Origin: Dokdonia sp. 4H-3-7-5
GTDB taxonomy: Bacteria > Bacteroidota > Bacteroidia > Flavobacteriales > Flavobacteriaceae
DNA length: 64,000 bases
Direction of reading: 5' to 3'
Assembly (NCBI RefSeq): GCF_000212355.1
Contig: NC_015496.1
Span: forward strand, 2,884,001-2,948,000
Shown: positions 44,299 through 54,485 of the stretch, piece after piece
Layout of the letters: each line of letters begins with the position of its first letter
Numbering within the stretch: position 1 is the stretch's first letter
The notes under the pieces: model-generated
The model's input: the letters and a program-made list of their open reading frames with translations, nothing else
Told to the model about the DNA's origin: nothing
Databases searched by the model: none
Made by a program: the position numbers and the translations under genes

Positions 44299-45158
44299 AT
44301 GATTTCAGAAGCACAATTTCAGATTGAGATAGAAGGTATAATTGCAAATGCTATAAGAGAGGATGTAGGTGATGGAGACCATAGCTCACTGGCTTGTATA
44401 CCAGCCACCGCCACTGGAAAAGCAAAATTACTTGTAAAGGATGAAGGTATTCTTGCGGGTTGCGCTTTCGCAAAAGCGGTATTTGCACACGTAGATCCTT
44501 CATTAGAAGTAGAGGACGTATTAAAGGATGGAGACGCTGTAAAATATGGTGATATTGCATTTTATGTATCTGGTTCAAGCCAGAGCATTCTCAAAGCGGA
44601 ACGCTTAGTGCTTAATGCTATGCAGCGTATGAGTGCTATTGCGACGAAGACAAAGTTCTTTGTGAACCTTTTAGAAGGAACAGATACTAAAATTCTAGAC
44701 ACAAGAAAGACCACACCAGGAATAAGAGCGCTAGAAAAATGGGCTGTAAAAATAGGTGGTGGTGAGAATCACCGTTTTGCGCTGTATGATATGATTATGC
44801 TTAAAGATAATCACATCGATTTTGCGGGTGGTGTTACAAAAGCGATTCTCAAAACAGTAGATTATCTTAAGGAAGAGCAGCGAGATCTTAAGATTATTGT
44901 AGAGGCTAGAAGTCTAGAAGAGATTAAAGAAATACTTGAAAATCACGAGCATGTATATCGTATTCTTATAGATAATTTTAATTATGAGGATACTCGCACA
45001 GCAGTAGCACTAATAGGCGATAAATGCCTTACAGAATCTTCTGGTGGTATTAATGAAGAGACGATACGTGAGTACGCTCTTTGTGGTGTAGATTTTATTT
45101 CTAGTGGAGCGCTCACGCACTCTGTCTATAACTTAGATCTTAGTCTGAAAGCAGTTTA

Positions 45159-45159
<1 letters not shown>
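44299..45159 (+). CDS. nadC: Nicotinate-nucleotide pyrophosphorylase
   Basis: NadC converts quinolinate and PRPP to nicotinate mononucleotide in NAD synthesis. The 286 residues are standard: EDVGDGDHSSL, LDTRKTTPGIRALEKWAVKIGGGENHRF (about 135-161) and MLKDNHIDFAGG bind substrate and PRPP. Upstream frame extension to 44068 is only open sequence; the ATG at 44299 gives the normal N-terminus. A palindrome variant encodes AFAKA at about residues 56-60. Stop overlaps the YihY-family start (TAATG). Confidence 0.95.
44464..44477. repeat. Palindrome variant, one mismatch (coding)
   Basis: GCTTTCGCAAAAGC in nadC, read as AFAKA. Confidence 0.75.
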
Positions 45160-46136
<977 letters not shown>

Positions 46137-46140
46137 AATT

Positions 46141-46704
46141 ATGAAAAAGTATTTATTAGCTTTAGTAGCCGTATGTAGTCTTACAGTTAGCCAGGCACAA
46201 ACAGTAGTAGGAGATGCAACCTTACCTAACTCAGTAACAATGGGAGGTACAGAACTCATCCTTAACGGTGCTGGTATGAGAGAGAAGGTAGTATTTGACC
46301 TTTATGCTGGAGGATTATATCTAGCGTCAAAAAAGAGTGATGCTGCAGCTATCATAAATGCAGACGAGACTATGGCGCTTAAATTAGACATCGTTTCTGG
46401 AATGGTTTCTAGTAAGAAAATGATAGGAGCTGTAGATGATGGTTTTGATGCTTCAATGAATGGAAACACAAGTTCGCTAGATGCGAAGATTGAGCAGTTC
46501 AAAGGTTTTTTTAGCGATAAGATTGTAAAAACAAACGTTTTTGATATTGCTTACATCAAAGGTAAAGGAACTGTAGTTTATAAAAACGGAAAAGAAGTAG
46601 GATCTATTGCAGGTCTTGATTTTAAGAAAGCTCTTTTCGGAATCTGGTTAGGTAACGACCCAGCAGATGATGATCTTAAAGATGCGATGTTAGGTAAAAA
46701 CTAA
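46141..46704 (+). CDS. Chalcone-isomerase-like secreted protein
   Basis: A 187-residue exported protein, with signal peptide MKKYLLALVAVCSLTVSQAQ, of the chalcone_isomerase_like family (PF16036). Signatures are LNGAGMREKVVFDLYAGGLYL (about 41-61) and a C-terminal ALFGIWLGNDPADDDLKDAMLG. Bacterial members lack flavonoid substrates, and the fatty-acid-binding role of the fold is a possibility. It has a (CA)n tract directly before its start. Confidence 0.88.
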   Translation: MKKYLLALVAVCSLTVSQAQTVVGDATLPNSVTMGGTELILNGAGMREKVVFDLYAGGLYLASKKSDAAAIINADETMALKLDIVSGMVSSKKMIGAVDDGFDASMNGNTSSLDAKIEQFKGFFSDKIVKTNVFDIAYIKGKGTVVYKNGKEVGSIAGLDFKKALFGIWLGNDPADDDLKDAMLGKN

Positions 46705-46720
46705 TAATCACAATCATATT

Positions 46721-46754
46721 AAAAATGGCGATCACTTGTGATTCGCCATTTTTT
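46721..46754 (+). terminator. Terminator
   Basis: AAAATGGCG-ATCAC-TT-GTGAT-(T)-CGCCATTTT with a bulged T, then a T-run. Confidence 0.8.
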
Positions 46755-46812
46755 ATGCATTATAATCTCTCTGTAAATCACATTAATTTTAGAATCTTAA
46801 AACTTGAATACT

Positions 46813-47241
46813 ATGAAAAAACACATAACCCTACTTATGCTGCTATTTTTTGCAGTGAGCATACAAGCGCAACAAGGAACTATTTTTGGTCAATGGAAAA
46901 CTATAGATGATGAGACTGGTGAGGCAATGTCAATCATAGAAATCTATAAAAAGGATGATAAAGTATTTGGTAAGATTATAGATATATTAAATCCAGCAAA
47001 TCGTGACAAGACTTGTATTTACTGTAAAGGTGAAGACTATGATAAACCACTCATAGGTCTTGATATCATTAAGAGTCTTGAAAAAGATGATGACGAATAT
47101 GAGGGAGGAACTATTTTTGATCCAGAAAAAGGAAAGGAATATAAAGCTAAATTATGGATTGACGAGGATGATAAAAACATCTTAAACGTACGAGGGTATA
47201 TAGCATTCTTGTTTAGAACGCAACAGTGGGTAAGACGCTAG
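46813..47241 (+). CDS. DUF2147 exported protein
   Basis: A 142-residue exported protein with signal peptide MKKHITLLMLLFFAVSIQAQ and a DUF2147 domain: IFGQWKTIDDETGEAMSIIEIYKKDDKVFGKI and NPANRDKTCIYCKGEDYDKPLIGLDII are the signature. The domain is a lipocalin-like fold of unknown role. The ATG at 46813 is preferred to a TTG 9 nt upstream. Confidence 0.88.
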   Translation: MKKHITLLMLLFFAVSIQAQQGTIFGQWKTIDDETGEAMSIIEIYKKDDKVFGKIIDILNPANRDKTCIYCKGEDYDKPLIGLDIIKSLEKDDDEYEGGTIFDPEKGKEYKAKLWIDEDDKNILNVRGYIAFLFRTQQWVRR

Positions 47242-47262
47242 TGATGATGCTGTTTAATATAG

Positions 47263-47293
47263 GAAGCCGTTTCTTTTGGGAGCGGCTTTTTTT
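47263..47293 (+). terminator. Terminator after the DUF2147 gene
   Basis: AAGCCG...CGGCTT arms with a short loop and a run of T. Confidence 0.75.
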
Positions 47294-47295
47294 AT

Positions 47296-47309
47296 GCTTT
47301 CGCGAAAGC
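47296..47309. repeat. GCTTTCGCGAAAGC palindrome, copy 15 (exact, intergenic)
   Basis: Exact copy 3 nt after the terminator T-run, flanked by GCGT on the right. Confidence 0.9.
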
Positions 47310-47370
47310 GTATGTCAAACATTAATAGTCTTTTTATTTACGATTAGCACCTACGTTTGATCTGCTTCTG

Positions 47371-47378
47371 TAACTTTG
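47371..47378 (+). promoter_or_regulatory. priA promoter -7 element
   Basis: TAACTTTG fits TAnnTTTG, 30 nt before the ATG at 47409. It makes an in-frame TTG at 47376 an unlikely start. Confidence 0.45.
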
Positions 47379-47408
47379 TATATTCATACTTTCTTATCAC
47401 AATTTACT

Positions 47409-49865
47409 ATGCCTTATTTTATAGATGTTATACTTCCTATCCCTGTAGAGAATACGTTTACGTACCTCGTCTCTGAGGCAGAGTATAACTATATTCAAAA
47501 AGGGATGCGGGTTGCTGTTCCTTTTGGTAAAAAGAAAGTATATGCTTCTATCGTAAAAAACAAACATGAGCAGGCACCTACCATTTATGAAGCCAAGGAA
47601 ATACAGCAAATTCTAGATGAGGACCCTATAGTCACTGAAGAGCAGCTGAAATTCTGGAGTTGGATTGCAGATTACTATATGTGTACCGAAGGAGAGGTCA
47701 TGCGCGCTGCACTCCCTAAGGCTTTCTTACTGGAAAGCGAGACTGTGATAAGACTTAAGGAAGATGGGCTTGACATAGATGAGACATCGCTTAAGGATGA
47801 TGAGTTTCTCATATATGAAGCATTACAGCATCGTTCAGAATTAAAGGTTCATGAGGTAATGGATATTCTTGATAAGAAAAAAATCCTACCTTCTATACAG
47901 CGTTTAATTGATCAAGGTGTGATCGAGATGCAAGAAGAGATTTATGAGCAATATGTACCTAAGCTTGTAAAATTTATCACTATTGCCCCAGCATACGAAG
48001 GCGAGGAGGGACTTACAACTGTGCTAGAGGAATTATCGCGAGCTCCAAAACAACGAGAGATGGTGCTCACATTTTTCTCGCTTAAAGCGAAAACAAATAA
48101 ACCAATATCATCTCAGGACTTACAAAAAGCATCTGGCGCTACTGCTAGTCAGCTCAAGGCACTGGTTGATAAAGGTGTTTTTCAAACCTATCAAAAACGA
48201 CAGGACCGTGTAGGTTTTGACGGCGAAGTTTTTGAAACAAAGGTTCTCAACGAATATCAGCAGACGGCTTATGATGAAATAAAAAGTCATTTTGAAACAA
48301 AAGATGTCGCCTTGTTGCATGGAGTAACTGCTTCAGGAAAGACAGAAATATATGTGCAGCTCATAGAAGAGATGCTTGATTCTGGTGATCAAATACTGTA
48401 TTTACTTCCGGAAATAGCACTTACTACCCAGTTAATAACTAGGCTACAAACATACTTTGGTGAGCGCGTAGCGATTTTTCATTCTAAATACTCAGTAAAT
48501 GAGCGAGTAGAGGTGTGGAATAATGTATTGAAAAAGCTAGATAAAGCTCAAATTATTATAGGGGCGCGTAGTGCTCTTTTATTACCCTTTAGAGACTTAA
48601 AATTTATTGTAGTAGATGAGGAGCATGAAAGTAGTTTCAAGCAATACGACCCTGCACCAAGATATCATGCTCGTGATGCTGCTATTGTGCTAGGTGCCAT
48701 GTTTAAGGCAAAAGTGTTATTAGGTTCTGCAACGCCATCTATAGAAACAGTATACAACGCACAGCAAGGGAAATATGGTTATGTGTCTTTAAAACAAAGA
48801 CATGGAGGTATTTTAATGCCTGAGATTAATCTTGTAGATATTAAGGAGAAAAGCAAAAAGCGTGAGATGACGGGTCACTTTTCTGATACCTTAATACGCG
48901 CAATTACAGATGCACTAGCACTAGGGGAGCAGGTAATTCTCTTTCAAAACCGTAGAGGTTTCTCACCTATATTAGAATGTACTACTTGTGGTCACGCGCC
49001 ACAATGTCCTAATTGTGATGTAAGTCTTACCTATCATAAATACAGGTCACAGCTACGTTGTCATTATTGTGGTTATAATATCGCTTTACAGCAGAAATGT
49101 ATGGCTTGTGGAAGTGCAGAGCTTACTACTAAGGGTTTTGGTACAGAGCAAATAGAATTGGAACTCAAAGAGCTATATCCAGATAAATCTATTGCAAGAA
49201 TGGATTCTGATACTACTCGTGGCAAATATGGATTTGAAAAGCTCATTACTGCCTTTGAACAAGAGCAAATAGATATTCTTGTAGGTACACAAATGCTAAC
49301 TAAAGGTTTAGACTTTAGAAATGTGACTCTTGTGGGAATTATGAATGCAGATAGCATGCTTAATTTTCCAGATTTTAGAGCACATGAACGTAGTTACCAG
49401 TTGATTGCACAAGTGTCGGGTAGGGCAGGGCGAACAGAAAAACAAGGTAAAGTACTCGTGCAGACTTATAATCCTTACCATCAGATCCTACAGCAGGTTT
49501 CTGCAAATAAGTTTGAAGAGATGTACAAGGAGCAATTAGAAGAACGACGTAATTTTAAGTATCCACCTTTTCATAGATTGATACGTATTACTTTAAAGCA
49601 TCGAGATTATCAAAAAATAGAAGAGGCGAGTATCTGGCTCGCAAAAGCATTGCGTCAAACACTAGGAGCAGATACTGTTTTAGGGCCTGAGACGCCTTCT
49701 GTAGCTAGAATAAGGAATCAATATAGACGTAATGTACTAATTAAGATAAGCCGCCGCCAGAAACTTTTAGAAACAAAGAAGGCTATAAAGCGAGTTGTCA
49801 CTAGTTTTAATGCGATTGCTCCTTACAGAAGTGTACGGCTTGTGATAGATGTGGATTGTTATTAG
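47409..49865 (+). CDS. priA: Primosomal protein N' (PriA helicase)
   Basis: PriA restarts stalled replication forks by binding D-loops and loading the primosome. From ATG 47409 it has 818 residues. Helicase motifs: GVTASGKTE (Walker A), DEEHE (motif II), VLLGSATPS, QNRRGFSP and VSGRAGR. The zinc-binding Cys cluster is CTTCGHAPQCPNC...CHYCG...CMACG (about 526-575), with eight Cys. The N-terminal DNA-binding part VILPIPVENTFTYLV is intact. It is monocistronic. Confidence 0.97.
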   Translation: MPYFIDVILPIPVENTFTYLVSEAEYNYIQKGMRVAVPFGKKKVYASIVKNKHEQAPTIYEAKEIQQILDEDPIVTEEQLKFWSWIADYYMCTEGEVMRAALPKAFLLESETVIRLKEDGLDIDETSLKDDEFLIYEALQHRSELKVHEVMDILDKKKILPSIQRLIDQGVIEMQEEIYEQYVPKLVKFITIAPAYEGEEGLTTVLEELSRAPKQREMVLTFFSLKAKTNKPISSQDLQKASGATASQLKALVDKGVFQTYQKRQDRVGFDGEVFETKVLNEYQQTAYDEIKSHFETKDVALLHGVTASGKTEIYVQLIEEMLDSGDQILYLLPEIALTTQLITRLQTYFGERVAIFHSKYSVNERVEVWNNVLKKLDKAQIIIGARSALLLPFRDLKFIVVDEEHESSFKQYDPAPRYHARDAAIVLGAMFKAKVLLGSATPSIETVYNAQQGKYGYVSLKQRHGGILMPEINLVDIKEKSKKREMTGHFSDTLIRAITDALALGEQVILFQNRRGFSPILECTTCGHAPQCPNCDVSLTYHKYRSQLRCHYCGYNIALQQKCMACGSAELTTKGFGTEQIELELKELYPDKSIARMDSDTTRGKYGFEKLITAFEQEQIDILVGTQMLTKGLDFRNVTLVGIMNADSMLNFPDFRAHERSYQLIAQVSGRAGRTEKQGKVLVQTYNPYHQILQQVSANKFEEMYKEQLEERRNFKYPPFHRLIRITLKHRDYQKIEEASIWLAKALRQTLGADTVLGPETPSVARIRNQYRRNVLIKISRRQKLLETKKAIKRVVTSFNAIAPYRSVRLVIDVDCY

Positions 49866-49888
49866 ATGAAATTTTCACTTCATTTTAG

Positions 49889-49923
49889 ATATAAAAAATC
49901 CCACTCAACGAGCGGGATTTTAA
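49889..49923. terminator. Bidirectional terminator
   Basis: AAATCCC-(A)-CTC-AAC-GAG-(C)-GGGATTT with one mismatch, between converging priA and the LytTR gene. Confidence 0.75.
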
Positions 49924-49954
49924 ATTTTATATCTAAATTTTGTCTAACGTCTAT

Positions 49955-50665
49955 TTATGCAGATAGAGCATCTATAAGCTCTGACTTTTTATGTCTTGAT
50001 AAAGGAATTTTCTCTCCGTCTATCTCAATATTTCTACTATTGTATTTATCTACCTTGTCTATATTGATAATATAAGACTTGTGTATACGCATAAAACGTT
50101 CCGGTGGTAATTGTGCTACAAAAGATTTCATCGTTGCAAGCACAACAATAGGATCATGCACAGTAACTAATTTTACATAGTCTCCAAGGGCAGTGATATA
50201 TTTAAGCTCATTGAGCATCACTTTCTTTTTCTTAAGGTTACTTTTTACAAAGATGTAGTCATCATCTTCTACAGCACCTTCAGTTTTAAGTTTATGCAGG
50301 CTTATGGCTTTGTAAACAGCATTTGTAAAGCGATCCTTAGTGAGGGGCTTACGTAAGTAATCGATTGCGTTATAGTTAAAAGCTTTGTAAGCATATTTTG
50401 TTTTACCCGTCACAAATATAATCTGTGGCTTATGGATAAGATCATCAAGTAAATCAAATCCAGATAGGATAGGCATTTCAATATCAAGAAAAAGTAGGTC
50501 CACTTTTGTCTCGATAAGGCCATTTTTAGTTTCTATGGCGTTATTATATTCGGCAACTAGGCGTAAATTAGGATGATCATTAATCATCTTTACGATAGCT
50601 AGACGTTGTAAACTTGAATCATCTACAACTGCGCAGTCTAATAGTACTCCTTCCACGGCGATCAA
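49955..50665 (-). CDS. LytTR response regulator, orphan
   Basis: A 236-residue two-component response regulator. The receiver domain carries AVVDDSS (Asp pair), LFLDIEMP (phosphorylated Asp, about residue 62) and the Lys in LRKPLT (about 106). The C-terminal LytTR DNA-binding domain begins with VKSNLKKKKVMLNELKYITALGDYVKLVT. The only in-frame starts before the receiver are TTG 50665 and GTG 50656, because an in-frame stop lies directly upstream. No histidine kinase is adjacent. Confidence 0.9.
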   Translation of the reverse strand: MIAVEGVLLDCAVVDDSSLQRLAIVKMINDHPNLRLVAEYNNAIETKNGLIETKVDLLFLDIEMPILSGFDLLDDLIHKPQIIFVTGKTKYAYKAFNYNAIDYLRKPLTKDRFTNAVYKAISLHKLKTEGAVEDDDYIFVKSNLKKKKVMLNELKYITALGDYVKLVTVHDPIVVLATMKSFVAQLPPERFMRIHKSYIINIDKVDKYNSRNIEIDGEKIPLSRHKKSELIDALSA

Positions 50666-51059
50666 TATTTAATTAGGTTAAGTGCGTCAATATTAGGTAA
50701 AAATAACCTATTTACCAACAAAAATGCGACTTTCGTCGATTATTTGTGCGATTGGTCGAATGATTTTTCCTTTATTCTCATAGGGAACGGCGATTTTAAC
50801 GTCTTAATCGGTAAAAATTTGACTATTGACGATTGAGCGTAGGTTTAGACAAATTAAAGAGACCTAAAATTTCAGTTTTTAAACGACTTAACTTTAATTA
50901 TAATCTATGAACTAGATGATACTTAGAACTACTTGAGAAGTGTCCTTATTATATAGTAATTGCGTGGTTTTATAAATTCACTTTTTCGCGAAAGCAAAGC
51001 TAAAAACGAGGTTCTATAATTAAGGTAGCTTTTTTTTTAAATTTATAAACTAATTGCTA
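50666..51059. other. Long intergenic region
   Basis: About 390 bp between the LytTR gene and the rpsF promoter. No convincing open frame was found. It holds an imperfect nested inverted repeat near 50690-50718, a palindrome variant at 50982-50995 and a poly-T run near 51031-51038 that ends a weak hairpin-like region. It may carry the LytTR gene promoter or a small RNA. Confidence 0.5.
50982..50995. repeat. Palindrome variant, two mismatches (intergenic)
   Basis: TTTTTCGCGAAAGC in the region upstream of rpsF. Confidence 0.6.
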
Positions 51060-51090
51060 TTTGAATATTAAAAGTAAATCGTTACTTTTG
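51060..51090 (+). promoter_or_regulatory. rpsF operon promoter
   Basis: TTTG (51060-51063), a 19-nt spacer and TACTTTTG (51083-51090) are an exact match to the Bacteroidetes consensus, 28 nt before rpsF. Confidence 0.8.
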
Positions 51091-51118
51091 CACTCATTTT
51101 TAATTAAACTCATATTAT

Positions 51119-51460
51119 ATGAACCATTACGAAACTGTTTTCATCTTGAATCCCGTTTTATCTGATGATCAGATAAAGGAAACAGTAAAGAAGTACGAAG
51201 GTCTTCTTAAAGAAAAGGGCGCTAAGATGATTAGTAAAGAGGATTGGGGCTTAAAAAAGCTTGCATATCCTATCCAAAACAAGAAAAGCGGTTTTTACCA
51301 CTTACTTGAATTTACTGTTGATGGACAAGCTATCAATGATTACGAACTAGCTTTTCGCCGTGACGAACGTGTGATGCGTTACTTAACGGTAACACTTGAT
51401 AAGCACGCGATCTCGTGGGCTGAAAGAAGACGTGAAAAACTAAAAAAGCAAAAAGCGTAA
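51119..51460 (+). CDS. rpsF: 30S ribosomal protein S6
   Basis: S6 binds 16S rRNA with S18 in the platform of the small subunit. The 113 residues have the typical MNHYETVFILNP start and DWGLKKLAYPIQNKKSGFYHLLEF (about 42-65). It begins the conserved rpsF-rpsR-rplI operon, three bases before rpsR. Confidence 0.97.
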   Translation: MNHYETVFILNPVLSDDQIKETVKKYEGLLKEKGAKMISKEDWGLKKLAYPIQNKKSGFYHLLEFTVDGQAINDYELAFRRDERVMRYLTVTLDKHAISWAERRREKLKKQKA

Positions 51461-51463
51461 GTT

Positions 51464-51760
51464 ATGGCATCTTTACAACAACAAGCTAAAGGAAAGAAGG
51501 ACGGAGATATCAGATATCTTACACCTCTTAATATTGAAACTAACAAAGCAAAGAAATACTGTCGCTTTAAGAAATCTGGTATCAAGTATGTAGATTACAA
51601 AGATGCAGACTGGCTAGCAGGTTTTGTAAACGAGCAAGGTAAATTGTTACCTCGTCGTCTTACAGGAACTTCTTTAAAGTACCAACGTAAAGTGTCTGTA
51701 GCAGTAAAACGCGCACGTCACCTTGCATTGATGCCTTATGTAACTGATTTATACAAATAG
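51464..51760 (+). CDS. rpsR: 30S ribosomal protein S18
   Basis: S18 pairs with S6 in the small subunit. The 98 residues include [31 protein letters not shown] and [31 protein letters not shown], the family signature. The N-terminal extension of about 20 residues is usual in Bacteroidetes. rplI follows 14 nt later. Confidence 0.97.
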   Translation: MASLQQQAKGKKDGDIRYLTPLNIETNKAKKYCRFKKSGIKYVDYKDADWLAGFVNEQGKLLPRRLTGTSLKYQRKVSVAVKRARHLALMPYVTDLYK

Positions 51761-51774
51761 AAACTAGATAACAG

Positions 51775-52227
51775 ATGGAACTTATATTAAAGAAGGACGT
51801 TGAAAATCTAGGATTTGCAGACGATCTAGTAGAAGTAAAAAACGGATACGGTAGAAACTACCTAATCCCTAACGGTCATGCTGTACTTGCAACGCCTAGC
51901 GCAAAGAAAGTACTTGCAGAGAACCTTAAGCAACGCGCTCACAAAGAACAAAAATTTGTGGACGATGCACAGAAGCAAGCAGATAAACTTAATGGACTTG
52001 AAGTTAAGATTACTGCAAAAACTGGAGATGGAGACAAGCTTTTTGGATCTATTAACAATGCAGACGTTGCAGAATACCTAGCAAAAGAAGGTGTTTCTAT
52101 CGATAAGAAATTTATTTCTATCGCAGGAAACGTTGTAAAACGCTTAGGTAACTATGAAGCAAAAGTACGTTTCCACAAGAATGTGGTAGCTACACTTCCT
52201 TTTGACGTAGTAGCAGAGGCTAACTAA
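51775..52227 (+). CDS. rplI: 50S ribosomal protein L9
   Basis: L9 binds the base of the L1 stalk on the 50S subunit. The 150 residues show MELILKKDVENLGFADDLVEVKNGYGRNYLIPNGHAVLA, the N-terminal signature, then the linker helix and the C-terminal domain (TAKTGDGDKLFGSINNADVAEYL). A terminator follows, ending the operon. Confidence 0.97.
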   Translation: MELILKKDVENLGFADDLVEVKNGYGRNYLIPNGHAVLATPSAKKVLAENLKQRAHKEQKFVDDAQKQADKLNGLEVKITAKTGDGDKLFGSINNADVAEYLAKEGVSIDKKFISIAGNVVKRLGNYEAKVRFHKNVVATLPFDVVAEAN

Positions 52228-52245
52228 GTCATTAGACATTATATG

Positions 52246-52282
52246 AAAAGCCGTTCTTACAACCGTAAGGACGGCTTTTTTA
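52246..52282 (+). terminator. Terminator after rplI
   Basis: A 15-bp stem AAAAGCCGTTCTTAC with its near-complement (one G-T pair) and loop AACC, then T. Confidence 0.88.
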
Positions 52283-52302
52283 TGAAATTTATTTTTTAAT
52301 AC

Positions 52303-52316
52303 GCTTACGCGAAAAA
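52303..52316. repeat. Palindrome variant, three mismatches (intergenic)
   Basis: GCTTACGCGAAAAA upstream of the DUF6495 gene, with the ACGC left flank preserved. Confidence 0.5.
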
Positions 52317-52326
52317 GTGATTCACA

Positions 52327-52803
52327 ATGAAATACGCTCGCCTTACAAAAGAACAACTAGAAGAACTAAAGCCAGAATTTATAAATTTTCTAGCAACGCA
52401 ATCTATCACTGGTGATGAATGGGCAACCATCAAAGAAAAACAACCACAAGTAGCCGAAGAGGAAATAGATGTTTTCTCAGATCTTGTGTGGGAAGGTGTG
52501 CTTACTAAAGCGCAATACCTTGAGCACGTATCTCCTAACCAGATGCACTTATTCTTACTAGGAGAAAATAATATGTCACTTATTGCCGTAAAAATCAATA
52601 AGGAAGATATAGACATCACCACTGCCGAAGGCTATGCATGGCTTAAAGAAAACTTAGGGGATGATGATGTTGTCTTTATGAGTGCAAGTAAAGATTATAG
52701 CGCAGATCGTAATGCAGATAAGTTTAAACTTATAAGTGAAGGTGCTGTGATAACTCGAGGAGACCTTTATAAATGGTTTGCTCGCTTTGTAGAGGTAAAG
52801 TAA
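52327..52803 (+). CDS. DUF6495 protein
   Basis: A 158-residue cytosolic protein of the flavobacterial DUF6495 family, function unknown. The N-terminus MKYARLTKEQLEELKPEFINFLATQSITGDEWATIK (about 1-36) and the C-terminus GDLYKWFARFVEVK are conserved. It is a single gene between the rplI terminator and a strong bidirectional terminator. Confidence 0.8.
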   Translation: MKYARLTKEQLEELKPEFINFLATQSITGDEWATIKEKQPQVAEEEIDVFSDLVWEGVLTKAQYLEHVSPNQMHLFLLGENNMSLIAVKINKEDIDITTAEGYAWLKENLGDDDVVFMSASKDYSADRNADKFKLISEGAVITRGDLYKWFARFVEVK

Positions 52804-52830
52804 TTCTTATAGACCAAATTAGTTATCATT

Positions 52831-52885
52831 AAAAAAGGATTGTAAAGACTATTCATAAAACGTAGTTTTACAATCCTTTTTTTTT
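52831..52885. terminator. Bidirectional terminator
   Basis: AAGGATTGTAAA and its complement TTTACAATCCTT with an inner loop, flanked by A- and T-runs, separate converging genes. Confidence 0.85.
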
Positions 52886-52895
52886 AAAGGCTTCT

Positions 52896-54206
52896 CTAAG
52901 CGTGTTGTATTCTTAATTTTGCCTTTTTAAGTCGCTTGTTATCTAGTCTTTTTATCATTTCTTCTGCGATACTTTTATGTACAGATACAAATGATTGTGT
53001 GTTTTTTACTTCAATAGTTCCTAGGTGTGCTCTGTCTATATTTCCTTCTTTAAAAAAGAAACCAGCAATATCACCTTTAGAAATCTTATCCTTACGCCCT
53101 CCAGAAAGTTCTAAAGTATGCCACTGTGATCCGTCAGGGATACCTTTGTCATGTATAAACTCTTCATCCATTTGTGGCATAAACTCTGGCAGTTTTTCAT
53201 CTTTCCAGTGTAATACGTATGCTGTACCTTCAGACCGCATACGAGCAGTACGACCATTACGGTGCGTAAATTCTTCTGCATGAATAGGTAAGTGGTAGTG
53301 AAGTATAAATTTTATTTCTGGCACATCAATACCACGGGCTGCAAGATCAGTAGCAAGTAGTAATTGGTGTGTACCGTTACGAAACTTAAGTAATGACAGC
53401 TCACGCTCTCTTTGTTCCATACCACCATAAAAAGTCCCGTGAGCAATACCACGATCACTAAGGTATTCACTTATACGTGCGATAGTCCCTTTGAAATTGC
53501 AAAAGATAATCCCTGGCTGATCGCCTAGATGGCACAACGCCTTAACAAGCATATCTAGCTTATCCTTATCTGGGGATAAAATAGCTTTTATCTCAAGTTT
53601 TGATCCTCCTTCATGCAAGTAGTCTACTTCCACCGGAGTAGTAAGGCCTACAAACTTTGGGATTTCTATTCCTTGTGTAGCAGAGGTAAGCACTTTCTTT
53701 TCTAGAGCTGGTAGAAAACTAAGGATTTCTGTCATTTCTCCTTCAAAACCTACCTCTAGTGATTTATCAAATTCGTCTAGAATTAAAGTTTTAATGTGAT
53801 CTGTAGAAAATGTCTCTCTGCGCATATGGTCTGCTAGTCTACCAGGCGTACCTATTAAAATAGCTGGGCGATGTTTTATAGCTTGCCTATCTGTATTAAA
53901 ACTTTGCCCACCATAAGCAGCATGAATTTTATATCCTGTCCCCATGTTACGAGCTACATTTTCTATCTGGATAGCAAGTTCTCGAGAAGGAACGACAATT
54001 AATAATTGCACTTCTTCACAATCTGGATCAAGTGCTTCTATTACAGGTAATAAAAAAGCGAGTGTTTTACCAGTACCCGTAGGAGATAGTAATATCACCT
54101 CTCTTGCAGATTGTATTGCTAGTTGAGCTGCTTCTTGCATCTCATTGAGGGTCTTAATCCCTAGCTTGGCAAGGATTTGTTTTTGCGTTTTTTGGTTACT
54201 TGTCAT
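52896..54206 (-). CDS. DEAD-box RNA helicase, DbpA-like
   Basis: A 436-residue DEAD-box helicase with a C-terminal DbpA-type RNA-binding domain (about 365-435: IPDGSQWHTLELSGGRKDKISKGDIAGFF). Motifs: SPTGTGKT (Walker A), DEFD (about 148-151, in place of DEAD), SAT and HRNGRTARM. The DEFD form of motif II is a conservative change. I chose the ATG at 54206 over an upstream TTG. It is monocistronic. Confidence 0.92.
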   Translation of the reverse strand: MTSNQKTQKQILAKLGIKTLNEMQEAAQLAIQSAREVILLSPTGTGKTLAFLLPVIEALDPDCEEVQLLIVVPSRELAIQIENVARNMGTGYKIHAAYGGQSFNTDRQAIKHRPAILIGTPGRLADHMRRETFSTDHIKTLILDEFDKSLEVGFEGEMTEILSFLPALEKKVLTSATQGIEIPKFVGLTTPVEVDYLHEGGSKLEIKAILSPDKDKLDMLVKALCHLGDQPGIIFCNFKGTIARISEYLSDRGIAHGTFYGGMEQRERELSLLKFRNGTHQLLLATDLAARGIDVPEIKFILHYHLPIHAEEFTHRNGRTARMRSEGTAYVLHWKDEKLPEFMPQMDEEFIHDKGIPDGSQWHTLELSGGRKDKISKGDIAGFFFKEGNIDRAHLGTIEVKNTQSFVSVHKSIAEEMIKRLDNKRLKKAKLRIQHA

Positions 54207-54361
54207 AGACTGCAAAGATAATTATTCATTCATGAGTTATCATATTTTATAGAGGACATGTGAAATTGTTGTTTGTGAATTAAATAAGTTATTTTAGAAA
54301 ATTTTGGATTTATAACATGATGGTAATGAGGTGTTATCGATATTGTTTATGATGATTTTAC

Positions 54362-54375
54362 GCTTTCGCGAAAGC
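54362..54375. repeat. GCTTTCGCGAAAGC palindrome, copy 16 (exact, intergenic)
   Basis: Exact copy in the divergent region between the DEAD-box gene and the TonB receptor gene; left flank AC. Confidence 0.9.
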
Positions 54376-54485
54376 GCACCTAAAAAGTATTTAACAATTG
54401 TTAAGAAAATGCTAAAGAAATGTTACTAAAATGAGCGTCTACCTTGATTTACTCTAGTATTTTTACGGAAACAAATTCAAACTTT

